Shown here one piece after another: positions 8,729 through 16,030 of a stretch of DNA of 64,000 bases. The stretch's first letter is position 1, and every line of letters begins with the position of its first letter. Position numbers and translations under genes: made by a program. This stretch comes from Candidatus Mediterraneibacter surreyensis. GTDB lineage: Bacteria > Bacillota > Clostridia > Lachnospirales > Lachnospiraceae. The notes below the pieces were generated by a model, which did no database searches, was not told the DNA's origin, and saw only the letters and a program-made list of their open reading frames with translations. The stretch lies in the NCBI GenBank assembly GCA_019118885.1, contig DWYB01000029.1, forward strand, positions 1 to 64,000, written 5' to 3'.

Positions 8729-8802
8729 ACAGTCTGACTATCATGGGACACGGGACCGCAACGGAGCGGCTTCCTTCCCATAGTCAGGCTGTACTCTTTT
8801 TT
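8729..8802 (+). terminator. Leader terminator (attenuator) ahead of pyrG
   Basis: A 17-18 bp stem (arms 8729-8748 and 8776-8792) with a nested CCGC/GCGG stem in its loop is followed by a run of T (8795-8802), all between the pyrG promoter and its start codon. This is the layout of a transcription attenuator. Bacillus pyrG leaders use a GGGC transcript start with repeated G addition, but no GGG is seen at the predicted start here, so the sensing mechanism may differ. Confidence 0.75.
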
Positions 8803-8842
8803 AAGGGAAAGTTTCAATAATATCACACAGGAGGCATGTACA

Positions 8843-10450
8843 ATGGCAGTAAAATATGTATTTGTAACAGGCGGCGTTGTATCCGGACTGGGGAAAGGGA
8901 TCACAGCCGCTTCCCTGGGACGTCTTTTGAAGGCAAGGGGATACACAGTGACCATGCAGAAGTTCGACCCTTACATCAATATCGACCCTGGCACAATGAA
9001 CCCGGTCCAACACGGGGAAGTGTTCGTCACAGACGACGGGGCCGAGACAGACCTGGACCTGGGACACTATGAGCGTTTCATCGACGAGAGCCTGACAAAG
9101 AATTCCAACGTCACGACCGGGAAGATCTACTGGTCTGTGCTCCAGAAAGAACGGCGCGGAGACTTTGGCGGGGGCACGGTCCAGGTCATCCCACACATTA
9201 CCAATGAGATCAAAAGCCGCTTCTACCGCAATCCCGCCGCGGAGGATACGGAGATCGCCATCATCGAGGTGGGCGGCACTGTCGGAGATATCGAAAGCCA
9301 GCCTTTCCTTGAATCCATCCGCCAGTTCCAGCACGAAAAAGGGCGGGAAAATGTCATCCTCATCCACGTGACGCTCATCCCCTATCTCCGCGCATCACAG
9401 GAGATGAAGACGAAACCGACCCAGGCAAGCGTAAAAGAACTCCAGAGCATGGGCATCCAGCCGGATATCATCGTATGCCGCTCCGAGTATCCGCTGACCT
9501 CTGACATGAAGGACAAGATTTCCCTGTTCTGCAACCTTCCCGCAAGCCATGTGCTCCAGAACCTCGATGTGGAATACCTGTACGAAGCTCCTCTCGCAAT
9601 GGAAAAGGAACGTCTGGCGCAGGTTGTCTGCGAGTGCCTCCATCTGGACTGCCCGGAACCGGACCTGAAAGACTGGACTGAGATGGTTGACAAGCTGAAA
9701 CATCCGACGCAGGAAGTGACGGTCGCCCTTGTAGGGAAATACATCCAGCTCCACGATGCCTATATCAGTGTCGTGGAAGCGCTGAAACACGGTGGGATCT
9801 ATTCCCACACAACGGTAAACATCAAATGGGTGGATTCTGAAAAAGTAACTGCGGAAAACGCAGATGAGATCTTCTCCGATGTAAGCGGCATCCTCGTCCC
9901 CGGTGGGTTCGGCCACCGCGGGATCGACGGCAAGATCGAAGCGATCCGCTATGCCCGCATCCACGGCGTCCCCTTCCTCGGCCTATGCCTCGGGATGCAG
10001 CTTGCGATCGTAGAATTCGCACAGGATGTGATCGGCTACAATGACGCGCACAGCATGGAGTTAAAGCCTGACACGACCCACCCGGTCATCCACATCATGG
10101 AGGATCAGATCGGCGTGGAAGATATCGGAGGCACGCTCCGCCTCGGCGCCTATCCGTGTGTATTAAAGGACGGATCCCTGGCTGCCCGCCTGTACGGGAA
10201 AAAGGAGATCAGCGAACGCCACCGCCACAGATATGAGGTAAACAACGACTACCGAGAAGATCTGGAAAGCCACGGCATGTCACTGTGCGGCCTCTCTCCT
10301 GACAACCGCATTGTCGAGATGATCGAGATCCCGTCCCACCCGTGGTTTATCGCCACCCAGGCGCATCCTGAGCTAAAATCCAGACCGAACCGGCCGCACC
10401 CGCTGTTCAAAGGGTTTGTGGAAGCTGCCCTGAAAAGACAGCAGGAATAG
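8843..10450 (+). CDS. pyrG: CTP synthase
   Basis: A 535-residue cytosolic enzyme that converts UTP to CTP with ATP and glutamine. The N-terminal synthetase half begins with the P-loop region [10 protein letters not shown]. The C-terminal class I glutamine amidotransferase half has the oxyanion strand VPGGFGHRG and nucleophile motif GLCLGMQ near residue 380, with the partner His-Glu (HPEL) near the C-terminus. The length is typical for the family. Start ATG follows AGGAGG. It is a single gene with its own promoter and leader terminator and ends at a hairpin shared with the convergent dus gene. Confidence 0.98.
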   Translation: MAVKYVFVTGGVVSGLGKGITAASLGRLLKARGYTVTMQKFDPYINIDPGTMNPVQHGEVFVTDDGAETDLDLGHYERFIDESLTKNSNVTTGKIYWSVLQKERRGDFGGGTVQVIPHITNEIKSRFYRNPAAEDTEIAIIEVGGTVGDIESQPFLESIRQFQHEKGRENVILIHVTLIPYLRASQEMKTKPTQASVKELQSMGIQPDIIVCRSEYPLTSDMKDKISLFCNLPASHVLQNLDVEYLYEAPLAMEKERLAQVVCECLHLDCPEPDLKDWTEMVDKLKHPTQEVTVALVGKYIQLHDAYISVVEALKHGGIYSHTTVNIKWVDSEKVTAENADEIFSDVSGILVPGGFGHRGIDGKIEAIRYARIHGVPFLGLCLGMQLAIVEFAQDVIGYNDAHSMELKPDTTHPVIHIMEDQIGVEDIGGTLRLGAYPCVLKDGSLAARLYGKKEISERHRHRYEVNNDYREDLESHGMSLCGLSPDNRIVEMIEIPSHPWFIATQAHPELKSRPNRPHPLFKGFVEAALKRQQE

Positions 10451-10457
10451 AAATGCT

Positions 10458-10487
10458 TTCAGCCATGAGGTTTCCCTCATGGCTGAA
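10458..10487. terminator. Shared hairpin between convergent pyrG and dus
   Basis: Perfect 13-bp arms (10458-10470 and 10475-10487) with a 4-nt loop lie just after the pyrG stop. The right arm includes the dus stop codon and its last codons. Neither side has a long T run, so it is a weak terminator or mRNA-end protector for both genes. Confidence 0.6.
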
Positions 10488-11415
10488 CTTCTGTCTCCGA
10501 AAACAATTCATCTATGATCTGTTCATACACAGCACATTTCTCTGCTTTTTTGATCTTCTTCGCATATTTTTTCGAATCAGTGAACAATGGGGCAAGGTAC
10601 GTCCACAGCTCTTTCATCTTATACAGGATCGTCCTGTCCCCTGACATTTCCTCACAGTATCCTGCATACAGAAGATCATGGAACCGGCGTAGCTCCGCCT
10701 TGTCCGCTCCTCTCCCGCCCCGGAGCCTTCTCCCAAGGGCCGGGTCCTTCAGGACGCCCCGTCCCGTCATGACCCGGTCTGTCTCCGGGAAACGCTTTTT
10801 CAACCGCTCATAGTCATCCACGGAGAAAATATCGCCGTTATAACATACCGGATTCCTGCTGATGTCCGCTGCTGCGGCAAATGCCCCAAGATCCGGTGTA
10901 TTTTTATAGAAATCCTTCTGTACTCTCGGATGGATGATCAGCTCTTCCGCCGGATACTTGTTATAGATCTCCATCAGAGCAGCAAACTCAGACGCATCTT
11001 CCATGCCAAGCCTTGTCTTGAGCGAGATCCTGATGGGACATCTGTCAAAGATCTCTCCCAGGAACCGTTCCAGGCTCTCAGTATCAGTGAGAAATCCGGC
11101 GCCCCGCCCCTTTGTCACCACAGTCTTTGACGGACACCCCAGGTTCAGGTTGACCTCTTCATACCCATAGTCTTTCAGCTTCTCAGCCGTGCGGAGAAAA
11201 TCATCCGCCCTGTTGGTAAGGATCTGCGGTACTGTCCTCATCCCCTTATTATGCTCCGGGAGGATATCCTTCTTCTCCCTGGCGCTGAAATGTCCCATCT
11301 GATTCGGCCTGATAAAGGGCACGAAATATTTGTCAAAATCTCCGAAGCACTCATGGACCGCGCTGCGGAATATCCACCCTGTGATCCCCTCCAGTGGGGC
11401 AAGATAAATCTTCAT
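10477..11415 (-). CDS. dus: tRNA-dihydrouridine synthase family protein
   Basis: A 312-residue FMN enzyme that reduces uridines in the tRNA D-loop. The N-terminal half shows the family pattern: MKIYLAPLEGITGWIFR start, NLGCPSKTVVTKGRGAGFL with the catalytic cysteine near residue 90, then KTRLGM and a basic HPR motif. The frame extends 11 codons upstream, but GGGAGAG 5 nt before the ATG at 11415 supports the shorter start. It is convergent with pyrG and divergent from the ABC transporter. Which uridine is modified cannot be told; it resembles the small clostridial Dus group rather than a clear DusB. Confidence 0.92.
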   Translation of the reverse strand: MKIYLAPLEGITGWIFRSAVHECFGDFDKYFVPFIRPNQMGHFSAREKKDILPEHNKGMRTVPQILTNRADDFLRTAEKLKDYGYEEVNLNLGCPSKTVVTKGRGAGFLTDTESLERFLGEIFDRCPIRISLKTRLGMEDASEFAALMEIYNKYPAEELIIHPRVQKDFYKNTPDLGAFAAAADISRNPVCYNGDIFSVDDYERLKKRFPETDRVMTGRGVLKDPALGRRLRGGRGADKAELRRFHDLLYAGYCEEMSGDRTILYKMKELWTYLAPLFTDSKKYAKKIKKAEKCAVYEQIIDELFSETEVQP

Positions 11416-11480
11416 ATGTTCTCTCCCGTTCTTCTTCCCTGTCTGCATCAGTCCCTACCTTATTACACACCCGGCATTCT

Positions 11481-11509
11481 TGTCAAGCAGAAAATCCTGT
11501 GCTAATATT
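11481..11509 (+). promoter_or_regulatory. Sigma-A promoter of the ABC exporter
   Basis: TTGTCA (11481-11486) and TAATAT (11504-11509) are separated by 17 bp, 30 bp before the start codon of the ABC transporter. Confidence 0.65.
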
Positions 11510-11538
11510 GTTGTTGTCATTAAGAAAGGAGAGTTTTC

Positions 11539-13260
11539 ATGCACACACTCAGAAAATTTATCAGCTATTACGCGCCGTATAAGACGGTCTTTTTTATTGA
11601 CCTGATCTGCGCCGCTTTTATCAGTTTAGTGGATCTGGCTTATCCTCAGATCCTGCGCACTATGACAAACACGCTTTTCACAAAGGACAGCGCTGCCATC
11701 CTGAGCGCTCTGCCTCTCCTCGCGGCAGGACTTCTGATCATGTACGTCATCCAGAGCCTGTGCAAATATTATGTGAGCTACCAGGGACACATGATGGGCG
11801 CCCACATGGAGAGGGATATGCGCCAGCAGCTGTTTGACCACTATGAAAAGCTGTCTTTCTCCTATTACAGCAGGAACAATTCCGGTCAGATGATGAGCAA
11901 GCTCGTGTCCGACCTGTTTGACATCGCTGAGTTTGCGCACCACGGCCCTGAAAATCTGTTCATCTCCGTGGTAAAGATCGCCGGCTCCTTTGTCTTTCTC
12001 TTCCTGATCAACTGGAGACTTGCCCTTCCCCTCGTCGTACTGGTTCTCTGTATGTTCATCTTCTCCTTCCGCCAGAACCAGCGGATGCAGGAGACATTTA
12101 TGGAAAACCGCCGGAAGATCGGAGATGTGAATTCCAGTCTCCAGGATACGCTGGCAGGCATCCGCGTAGTCCAGTCCTTTGCCAACGAGGAGATCGAGAG
12201 GGAAAAATTTAAAAAGAGCAACCATGCATTCCTGATCTCAAAGAAAAACAACTACAACTGCATGGGCAGTTTTATGGGATGGAACCTGTTCTTCCAGGGC
12301 ATGATGTATCTTGTCACTCTGGTATTCGGCGGGTATCTGATCGCCAGAGGTCTCATGAATGCAGGCGATCTCGCCATGTATGCTCTTTATATCGGTATCT
12401 TCATCAGCCCGATCCAGATCCTCGTAGAACTCATCGAAATGATGCAGAAAGGCCTGGCCGGATTCCGCCGCTTCCTGGATGTCATGGAGACAGAGCCGGA
12501 AATCGAGGATGCCCCGGATGCCCGGCCTCTGGAAAATGTAAAAGGAAGGGTCTGCTATGAAGACGTATCCTTCCATTACAGCGATGACAACACCCCGGTC
12601 CTGTCCCATGTGTCCATCGAGATCCCTGCCGGGAAATCCATCGCACTGGTAGGCCCGTCCGGGAGCGGGAAGACAACGATCTGCTCTCTTCTCCCACGGT
12701 TCTACGATGTGACCGGCGGAAAGATCACCATCGACGGAAAAGATGTGCGCACCCTGACATTGAAAAGCCTCCGAAGCCAGATCGGCATGGTCCAGCAGGA
12801 TGTTTATCTCTTTGCCGGTACGATCCGGGACAACATCGCTTACGGAAAACCCGGCGCTTCCATGGACGAGATCATCGAGGCGGCAAAGCGCGCCAATATC
12901 CACGACTTTATCCAGGAACTCCCGGACGGGTATGACACCTATGTGGGAGAACGCGGCGCACGCCTCTCAGGGGGACAGAAACAGCGCATCTCCATTGCCC
13001 GCGTCTTCCTGAAAAACCCGCCCATCCTGATCCTGGATGAGGCGACAAGCGCCCTTGACAACGAGAGCGAGCGCTGGATCCAGCAGAGCCTGGAAGAGCT
13101 CTCCAAAGACCGGACAACCATCACCATCGCCCACAGGCTGTCCACGATCCGGGGCGCTGACGAGATCATCGTCATCACCGAAGACGGGATCGCAGAGCGG
13201 GGGACACATGAAAGCCTGCTCGCAAAAGACGGGTTATATGCCCATTACTATAATATGTAA
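11539..13260 (+). CDS. ABC exporter, fused permease and ATPase
   Basis: A 573-residue half transporter of the MsbA/LmrA/Sav1866 type. Six transmembrane segments fill residues about 15-315. The nucleotide-binding domain has Walker A GPSGSGKTT (about 375), Q-loop QQD, signature LSGGQKQR (about 480), Walker B ILILDEATSALD and the H-loop AHR. It stands alone, so it probably works as a homodimer. Substrate is not predictable; lipids or drugs are usual for the group. Start ATG has AAAGGAGAG. The stop TAA is followed without a gap by palindromic element copy 3. Confidence 0.95.
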   Translation: MHTLRKFISYYAPYKTVFFIDLICAAFISLVDLAYPQILRTMTNTLFTKDSAAILSALPLLAAGLLIMYVIQSLCKYYVSYQGHMMGAHMERDMRQQLFDHYEKLSFSYYSRNNSGQMMSKLVSDLFDIAEFAHHGPENLFISVVKIAGSFVFLFLINWRLALPLVVLVLCMFIFSFRQNQRMQETFMENRRKIGDVNSSLQDTLAGIRVVQSFANEEIEREKFKKSNHAFLISKKNNYNCMGSFMGWNLFFQGMMYLVTLVFGGYLIARGLMNAGDLAMYALYIGIFISPIQILVELIEMMQKGLAGFRRFLDVMETEPEIEDAPDARPLENVKGRVCYEDVSFHYSDDNTPVLSHVSIEIPAGKSIALVGPSGSGKTTICSLLPRFYDVTGGKITIDGKDVRTLTLKSLRSQIGMVQQDVYLFAGTIRDNIAYGKPGASMDEIIEAAKRANIHDFIQELPDGYDTYVGERGARLSGGQKQRISIARVFLKNPPILILDEATSALDNESERWIQQSLEELSKDRTTITIAHRLSTIRGADEIIVITEDGIAERGTHESLLAKDGLYAHYYNM

Positions 13261-13609
13261 ATCTGGATTTGTCGGGGAGACGGCCGGTAAATAAAACGTC
13301 CGAAAACCGTGGTTTATTTTAAGACGTATTCGTGACGGGCGGGGATGTGGCTCAGGTTCCGGCTCCACGATTTGGGAAAGACGTAAAAGGAATGGGATAC
13401 AGCTAAAAACAATTTCAAAGCGGACGATTCGCTTGCGCTCAGGCATCCGCTTTGAAATTAACGCTGTATCCCATTCCTTTAAGTCTTTCCGACAAATCGT
13501 TCCGAGTCACCGTCGCCACATCCCCGCCCGCCACGAAAGGTACTTGAAATAGGGCTTCGGTTTTCTGCTTTCATCCGACCGGTAGTCCCCCGCGAACAAA
13601 TCTAGGATT
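13261..13609 (+). repeat. Large palindromic 3'-end element, copy 3 (complete)
   Basis: A 349-bp imperfect palindrome starts at the base after the ABC exporter stop codon with ATCTGGATTTGTCGGGG. Outer arms share GAAAACCG and GGGCGGGGATGTGGC. The inner stem closes on the loop GGACGATTCG..CTCAGGCATCC (about 13422-13449). Internal-loop sequences GCTAAAAACAATT and AATTAACGC are identical to copy 4, while the stem segments between them differ and stay complementary. No protein is encoded and no T run follows, so it is not an ordinary terminator. Its orientation is opposite to copies 1, 2 and 4, as is that of its upstream gene. Confidence 0.85.
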
Positions 13610-13781
13610 CTAAAAGCGGGTCCAGCGGGAACGCTTTCGACAAAACAAAACTTTTATCCAGCCGGAACCCCATCGGATTTGTTCGAATCTATCGTATTCT
13701 ATAACCCTTTATTCACAGAACTTCCGTCAGAAACAAAATATCTGTTTCTTCAATACCGCTCCCCTTTCGCTCCGTTTTTGA
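13610..13781. other. Spacer between palindromic elements 3 and 4
   Basis: There is no credible gene. CGAACAAATC at the end of copy 3 (13593-13602) is matched by its inverse GATTTGTTCG at 13675-13684, and TAAAAG by CTTTTA between them, so a smaller irregular hairpin could form here. It may be decayed element sequence. Confidence 0.5.
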
Positions 13782-14136
13782 AATCCTGCATTTGTCGTGA
13801 GACCTCCCGACTGGTATAGCATTCGAAAACAGCGAAGCGTCTTTTCGAAAGCCTTTCGCAGAGGGCGGGTGTGTGGATTCGGTGACTTTGGAGTAATCTG
13901 TTGGAAAGTCTTAAAGGCAGGGAGTGCGGCGTTAATTGAACAGTGGATGCCTGAGGCGGAGCCGAATCGTCCACTGTTCAATTGTTTTTAGCCGTGCTTC
14001 CTGCCTTTGTAGACTTTCCCAGATTACGGATCAGGAACCGAAGCCACACATCCGCCCTCTGCGAATACGTCTTGAAAAACCCCCGCTGTTTCCGGATGAT
14101 TTACTCTAGCAAAGGTTCCCCGGCAAATCCAGATTT
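13782..14136 (-). repeat. Large palindromic 3'-end element, copy 4 (complete)
   Basis: A 355-bp imperfect palindrome begins right after the sigE stop TAG (minus strand) with AAATCTGGATTTGCCGGGG. Outer-arm pairs include CGCAGAGGGCGG. The inner stem has GGAAAGTCTTAAAGG, GCGTTAATT and, opposite, AATTGTTTTTAGC. The loop on the plus strand is GGATGCCTGAGGCGGAGCC. The stem between conserved blocks differs from copy 3 at most positions yet remains paired. It fills the space between sigE and copy 3, and both copies lie between the convergent ABC exporter and sigE genes. Confidence 0.85.
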
Positions 14137-14877
14137 CTACTCATAGCGCACCATCTCTCTTTTGAGTCTCTGCATGATTTTTTTCTCAAGCCGTGAGATA
14201 TAGGACTGTGATATTCCCAGCAGATCTGCCACTTCTTTCTGAGTCTTTTCGTGTCCTTCCGGGTTATCGAGCCCGAAGCGCATCCGCACGATCATTTTTT
14301 CCCGGCTGCTCAGCTTATTCAGGGCCCGGACTAGAAGTTTACGCTCTGCCTCATTCTCAAGATCTCTGTAGATCGTGTCTTCATCTGTCCCGAGAATATC
14401 TGAAAGGAGCAGTTCATTTCCATCCCAGTCCACATTGAGTGGCTCATCAATGGATACTTCCAGTTTTGTCTTACTGTTTCTTCTCAGATACATCAGGATC
14501 TCATTTTCTATACACCGTGACGCGTAGGTGGCAAGCTTGATCTTCTTGGTAGGATTAAAAGTGTTGATCGCCTTGATCAGTCCGATTGTTCCGATGGAGA
14601 TCAGATCTTCCACTCCCACACCCGTGTTATCGAATTTTTTTGCAATGTATACTACTAGGCGGAGATTATGCTCAATCAGGGTCTTTTTCGCCTCTTCGGC
14701 ACGTTCCGTCCCCAGCTCCTGTATCACCTCTTTCTCATGTGCTCCTTCGAGCGGCGGAGGAAGAACCTCTGTGCCCCCTATGTAATGGATCTCTCTCCCA
14801 CTTCCGAATATCAGACTTTTGATATCCGGCATTACCCGCAGTTTAAACTGCTGCGGAACAGCTACTTTTACGAACAT
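14137..14877 (-). CDS. sigE: Sporulation sigma factor E precursor
   Basis: A 246-residue mother-cell sigma factor made as an inactive precursor. The N-terminal stretch before [12 protein letters not shown] is the expected pro-sequence, of about 30 residues. Region 2 ([44 protein letters not shown]) and region 4 ([14 protein letters not shown], then a helix-turn-helix [13 protein letters not shown]) are very close to Bacillus SigE. The frame opens 11 codons further upstream, but AGGAGGAG lies 5 nt before the ATG at 14877. It follows spoIIGA, whose product should cleave the pro-sequence after asymmetric division. Likely targets include the cotJ operon at 37.8 kb. Confidence 0.97.
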   Translation of the reverse strand: MFVKVAVPQQFKLRVMPDIKSLIFGSGREIHYIGGTEVLPPPLEGAHEKEVIQELGTERAEEAKKTLIEHNLRLVVYIAKKFDNTGVGVEDLISIGTIGLIKAINTFNPTKKIKLATYASRCIENEILMYLRRNSKTKLEVSIDEPLNVDWDGNELLLSDILGTDEDTIYRDLENEAERKLLVRALNKLSSREKMIVRMRFGLDNPEGHEKTQKEVADLLGISQSYISRLEKKIMQRLKREMVRYE

Positions 14878-14973
14878 TTTATCTCCTCCTCTATTTGTTG
14901 ATTTACGCAAAACAGCAGTCCTTCGGGCAGCTGCTTATCTGACAGACCGGTGCATGTTTATAAGATATCGTGC

Positions 14974-15768
14974 TTACGATGAGAATATCTCCGGATTCAA
15001 AATGATCTCATATTCTTTCTTACCGGAAAGGATCTCCTCCCCTATCCCGAGCAGCGGATTTTGTATCCATCTTTCTTCTCCTGCCCTGCCTGTGTGCACA
15101 CACATTTTCTCGATCCGGAACACTTTCATGACCTGATCGCCGCTGACGCAGTGATAGGGGATCATATGGAATCCTCTCTCCGCCTCCGGCAGCTCTGTAA
15201 TCTCATGAAGGAATTCAGGATCCAGGACATTCACCGGATCCCCTGTGACGAAATCTCGCAATTGATTCCCCGTATCCCAGAGTGCATTTGCTGTCTTCTC
15301 GCCCTTTTCCGTGTACAATGTCACCCGAAAGATCTCTTTCTTCCGCCTCAAAATATGCGCCATAAGCTTCCACAGCTTCAGAAACAAAAGATATGCCCCA
15401 AAAGCAATGCAGTAGAACATGCTGATAAAACGCATATAAGGCCTGAATATCAGCATGATGCCTCCCATGAAAGCTGACACGGCATATAGAAGGATGAATG
15501 CCTTCGCGAACTGTGAAGCGCTCCTGATCTTAAGGCCCGTGAGTATCATAATGCTATTTATTACGACATGAAAAAGAACGAGTTTTACCGGTCCCGGCAA
15601 GGGCGCGGCCACCGCTGCACAAGTCAGCAGGCTTCCGAGTGCCCCGCATAGAAAAAGGCGCCCGCGCGCTCTGCCGCATTTCAGAATATGGTCAAGTGCC
15701 AGGAGAAGCAGGCTGTCCATCATGAGATTCTCCAGGAAAAAAACATCTATGTACAGCTCATGATACAT
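14974..15768 (-). CDS. spoIIGA: Sigma-E processing peptidase SpoIIGA
   Basis: A 264-residue integral membrane aspartic protease that cleaves pro-sigma-E at the septum. About five hydrophobic segments fill residues 5-135, followed by a cytosolic protease domain with the motif DTGN (Asp near 165), matching the DTG/DSG active site of the family. A shorter start at 15768 is preferred to the open frame upstream, because AAGGTGG lies just before that ATG. sigE follows after 96 bp. The pair forms the spoIIG operon behind a Spo0A-type promoter. Confidence 0.95.
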   Translation of the reverse strand: MYHELYIDVFFLENLMMDSLLLLALDHILKCGRARGRLFLCGALGSLLTCAAVAAPLPGPVKLVLFHVVINSIMILTGLKIRSASQFAKAFILLYAVSAFMGGIMLIFRPYMRFISMFYCIAFGAYLLFLKLWKLMAHILRRKKEIFRVTLYTEKGEKTANALWDTGNQLRDFVTGDPVNVLDPEFLHEITELPEAERGFHMIPYHCVSGDQVMKVFRIEKMCVHTGRAGEERWIQNPLLGIGEEILSGKKEYEIILNPEIFSS

Positions 15769-15805
15769 ATCCCACCTTCTTTCCCTGAAAACCGATCCGG
15801 GTATC

Positions 15806-15871
15806 ATTATATCGCTCTTGTAAGTTGAAATTTGTCAGATGGTGACAGATGTGAAAAAATATGTTTCGACA
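15806..15871 (-). promoter_or_regulatory. spoIIG promoter with long spacer and Spo0A boxes
   Basis: On the minus strand CTGACA (15833-15838) and a consensus TATAAT (15806-15811) are separated by 21 bp, far from the usual 17. TGACAAA (15831-15837) overlaps the -35 and TGTCGAA (15865-15871) lies 34 bp further upstream; both match the 0A-box TGNCGAA closely or exactly. Bacillus spoIIG is known for the same arrangement, a 22-bp spacer with a 0A box over the -35, where phosphorylated Spo0A activates sigma-A polymerase. The match in layout makes this call strong. Confidence 0.75.
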
Positions 15872-15887
15872 TATATTTATGAAAAAG

Positions 15888-15958
15888 AGGAACCGTTAGT
15901 GCAATGCCTAATTTAATTATACGGCATAATTCGGATTTCATTACTACAAACGGTTCCT
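15888..15958 (-). terminator. Hairpin downstream of the DUF262 pair
   Basis: Arms AGGAACCGTT (15888-15897) and AACGGTTCCT (15949-15958), with an inner ATGCC/GGCAT pair, form a hairpin. On the minus strand it is followed by TCTTTTTC, so it can end transcription coming from the DUF262 genes before it enters the spoIIG promoter region. It may also mark the edge of an inserted segment. Confidence 0.55.
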
Positions 15959-16030
15959 GCAGAAATGCTGGACTAAGTCAACAGCGCCAGAGCAACTAAT
16001 AATTTGATAGAAGATTCATTCGGTACGGCA

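Noticed and set aside
8703..8842. T-box or purine/pyrimidine riboswitch in the pyrG leader
   Set aside because: The leader is too short and lacks the T-box sequence or a recognisable aptamer core; only a terminator hairpin is supported.
13261..13609. Palindromes as ordinary intrinsic terminators
   Set aside because: They are about ten times longer than a terminator, lack a U run after the stem and have conserved loops unrelated to termination.
13797..13991. Small open frames inside the palindromes
   Set aside because: No ribosome sites, no conservation of the frame between copies, and the sequence is constrained by base pairing instead.
13261..14136. Palindromes as an assembly artefact (chimeric hairpin reads)
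   Set aside because: The arms of each copy differ at many positions and have different internal-loop sequences on each side, and four unlinked copies share a consensus, so simple read-through fold-back does not explain them.
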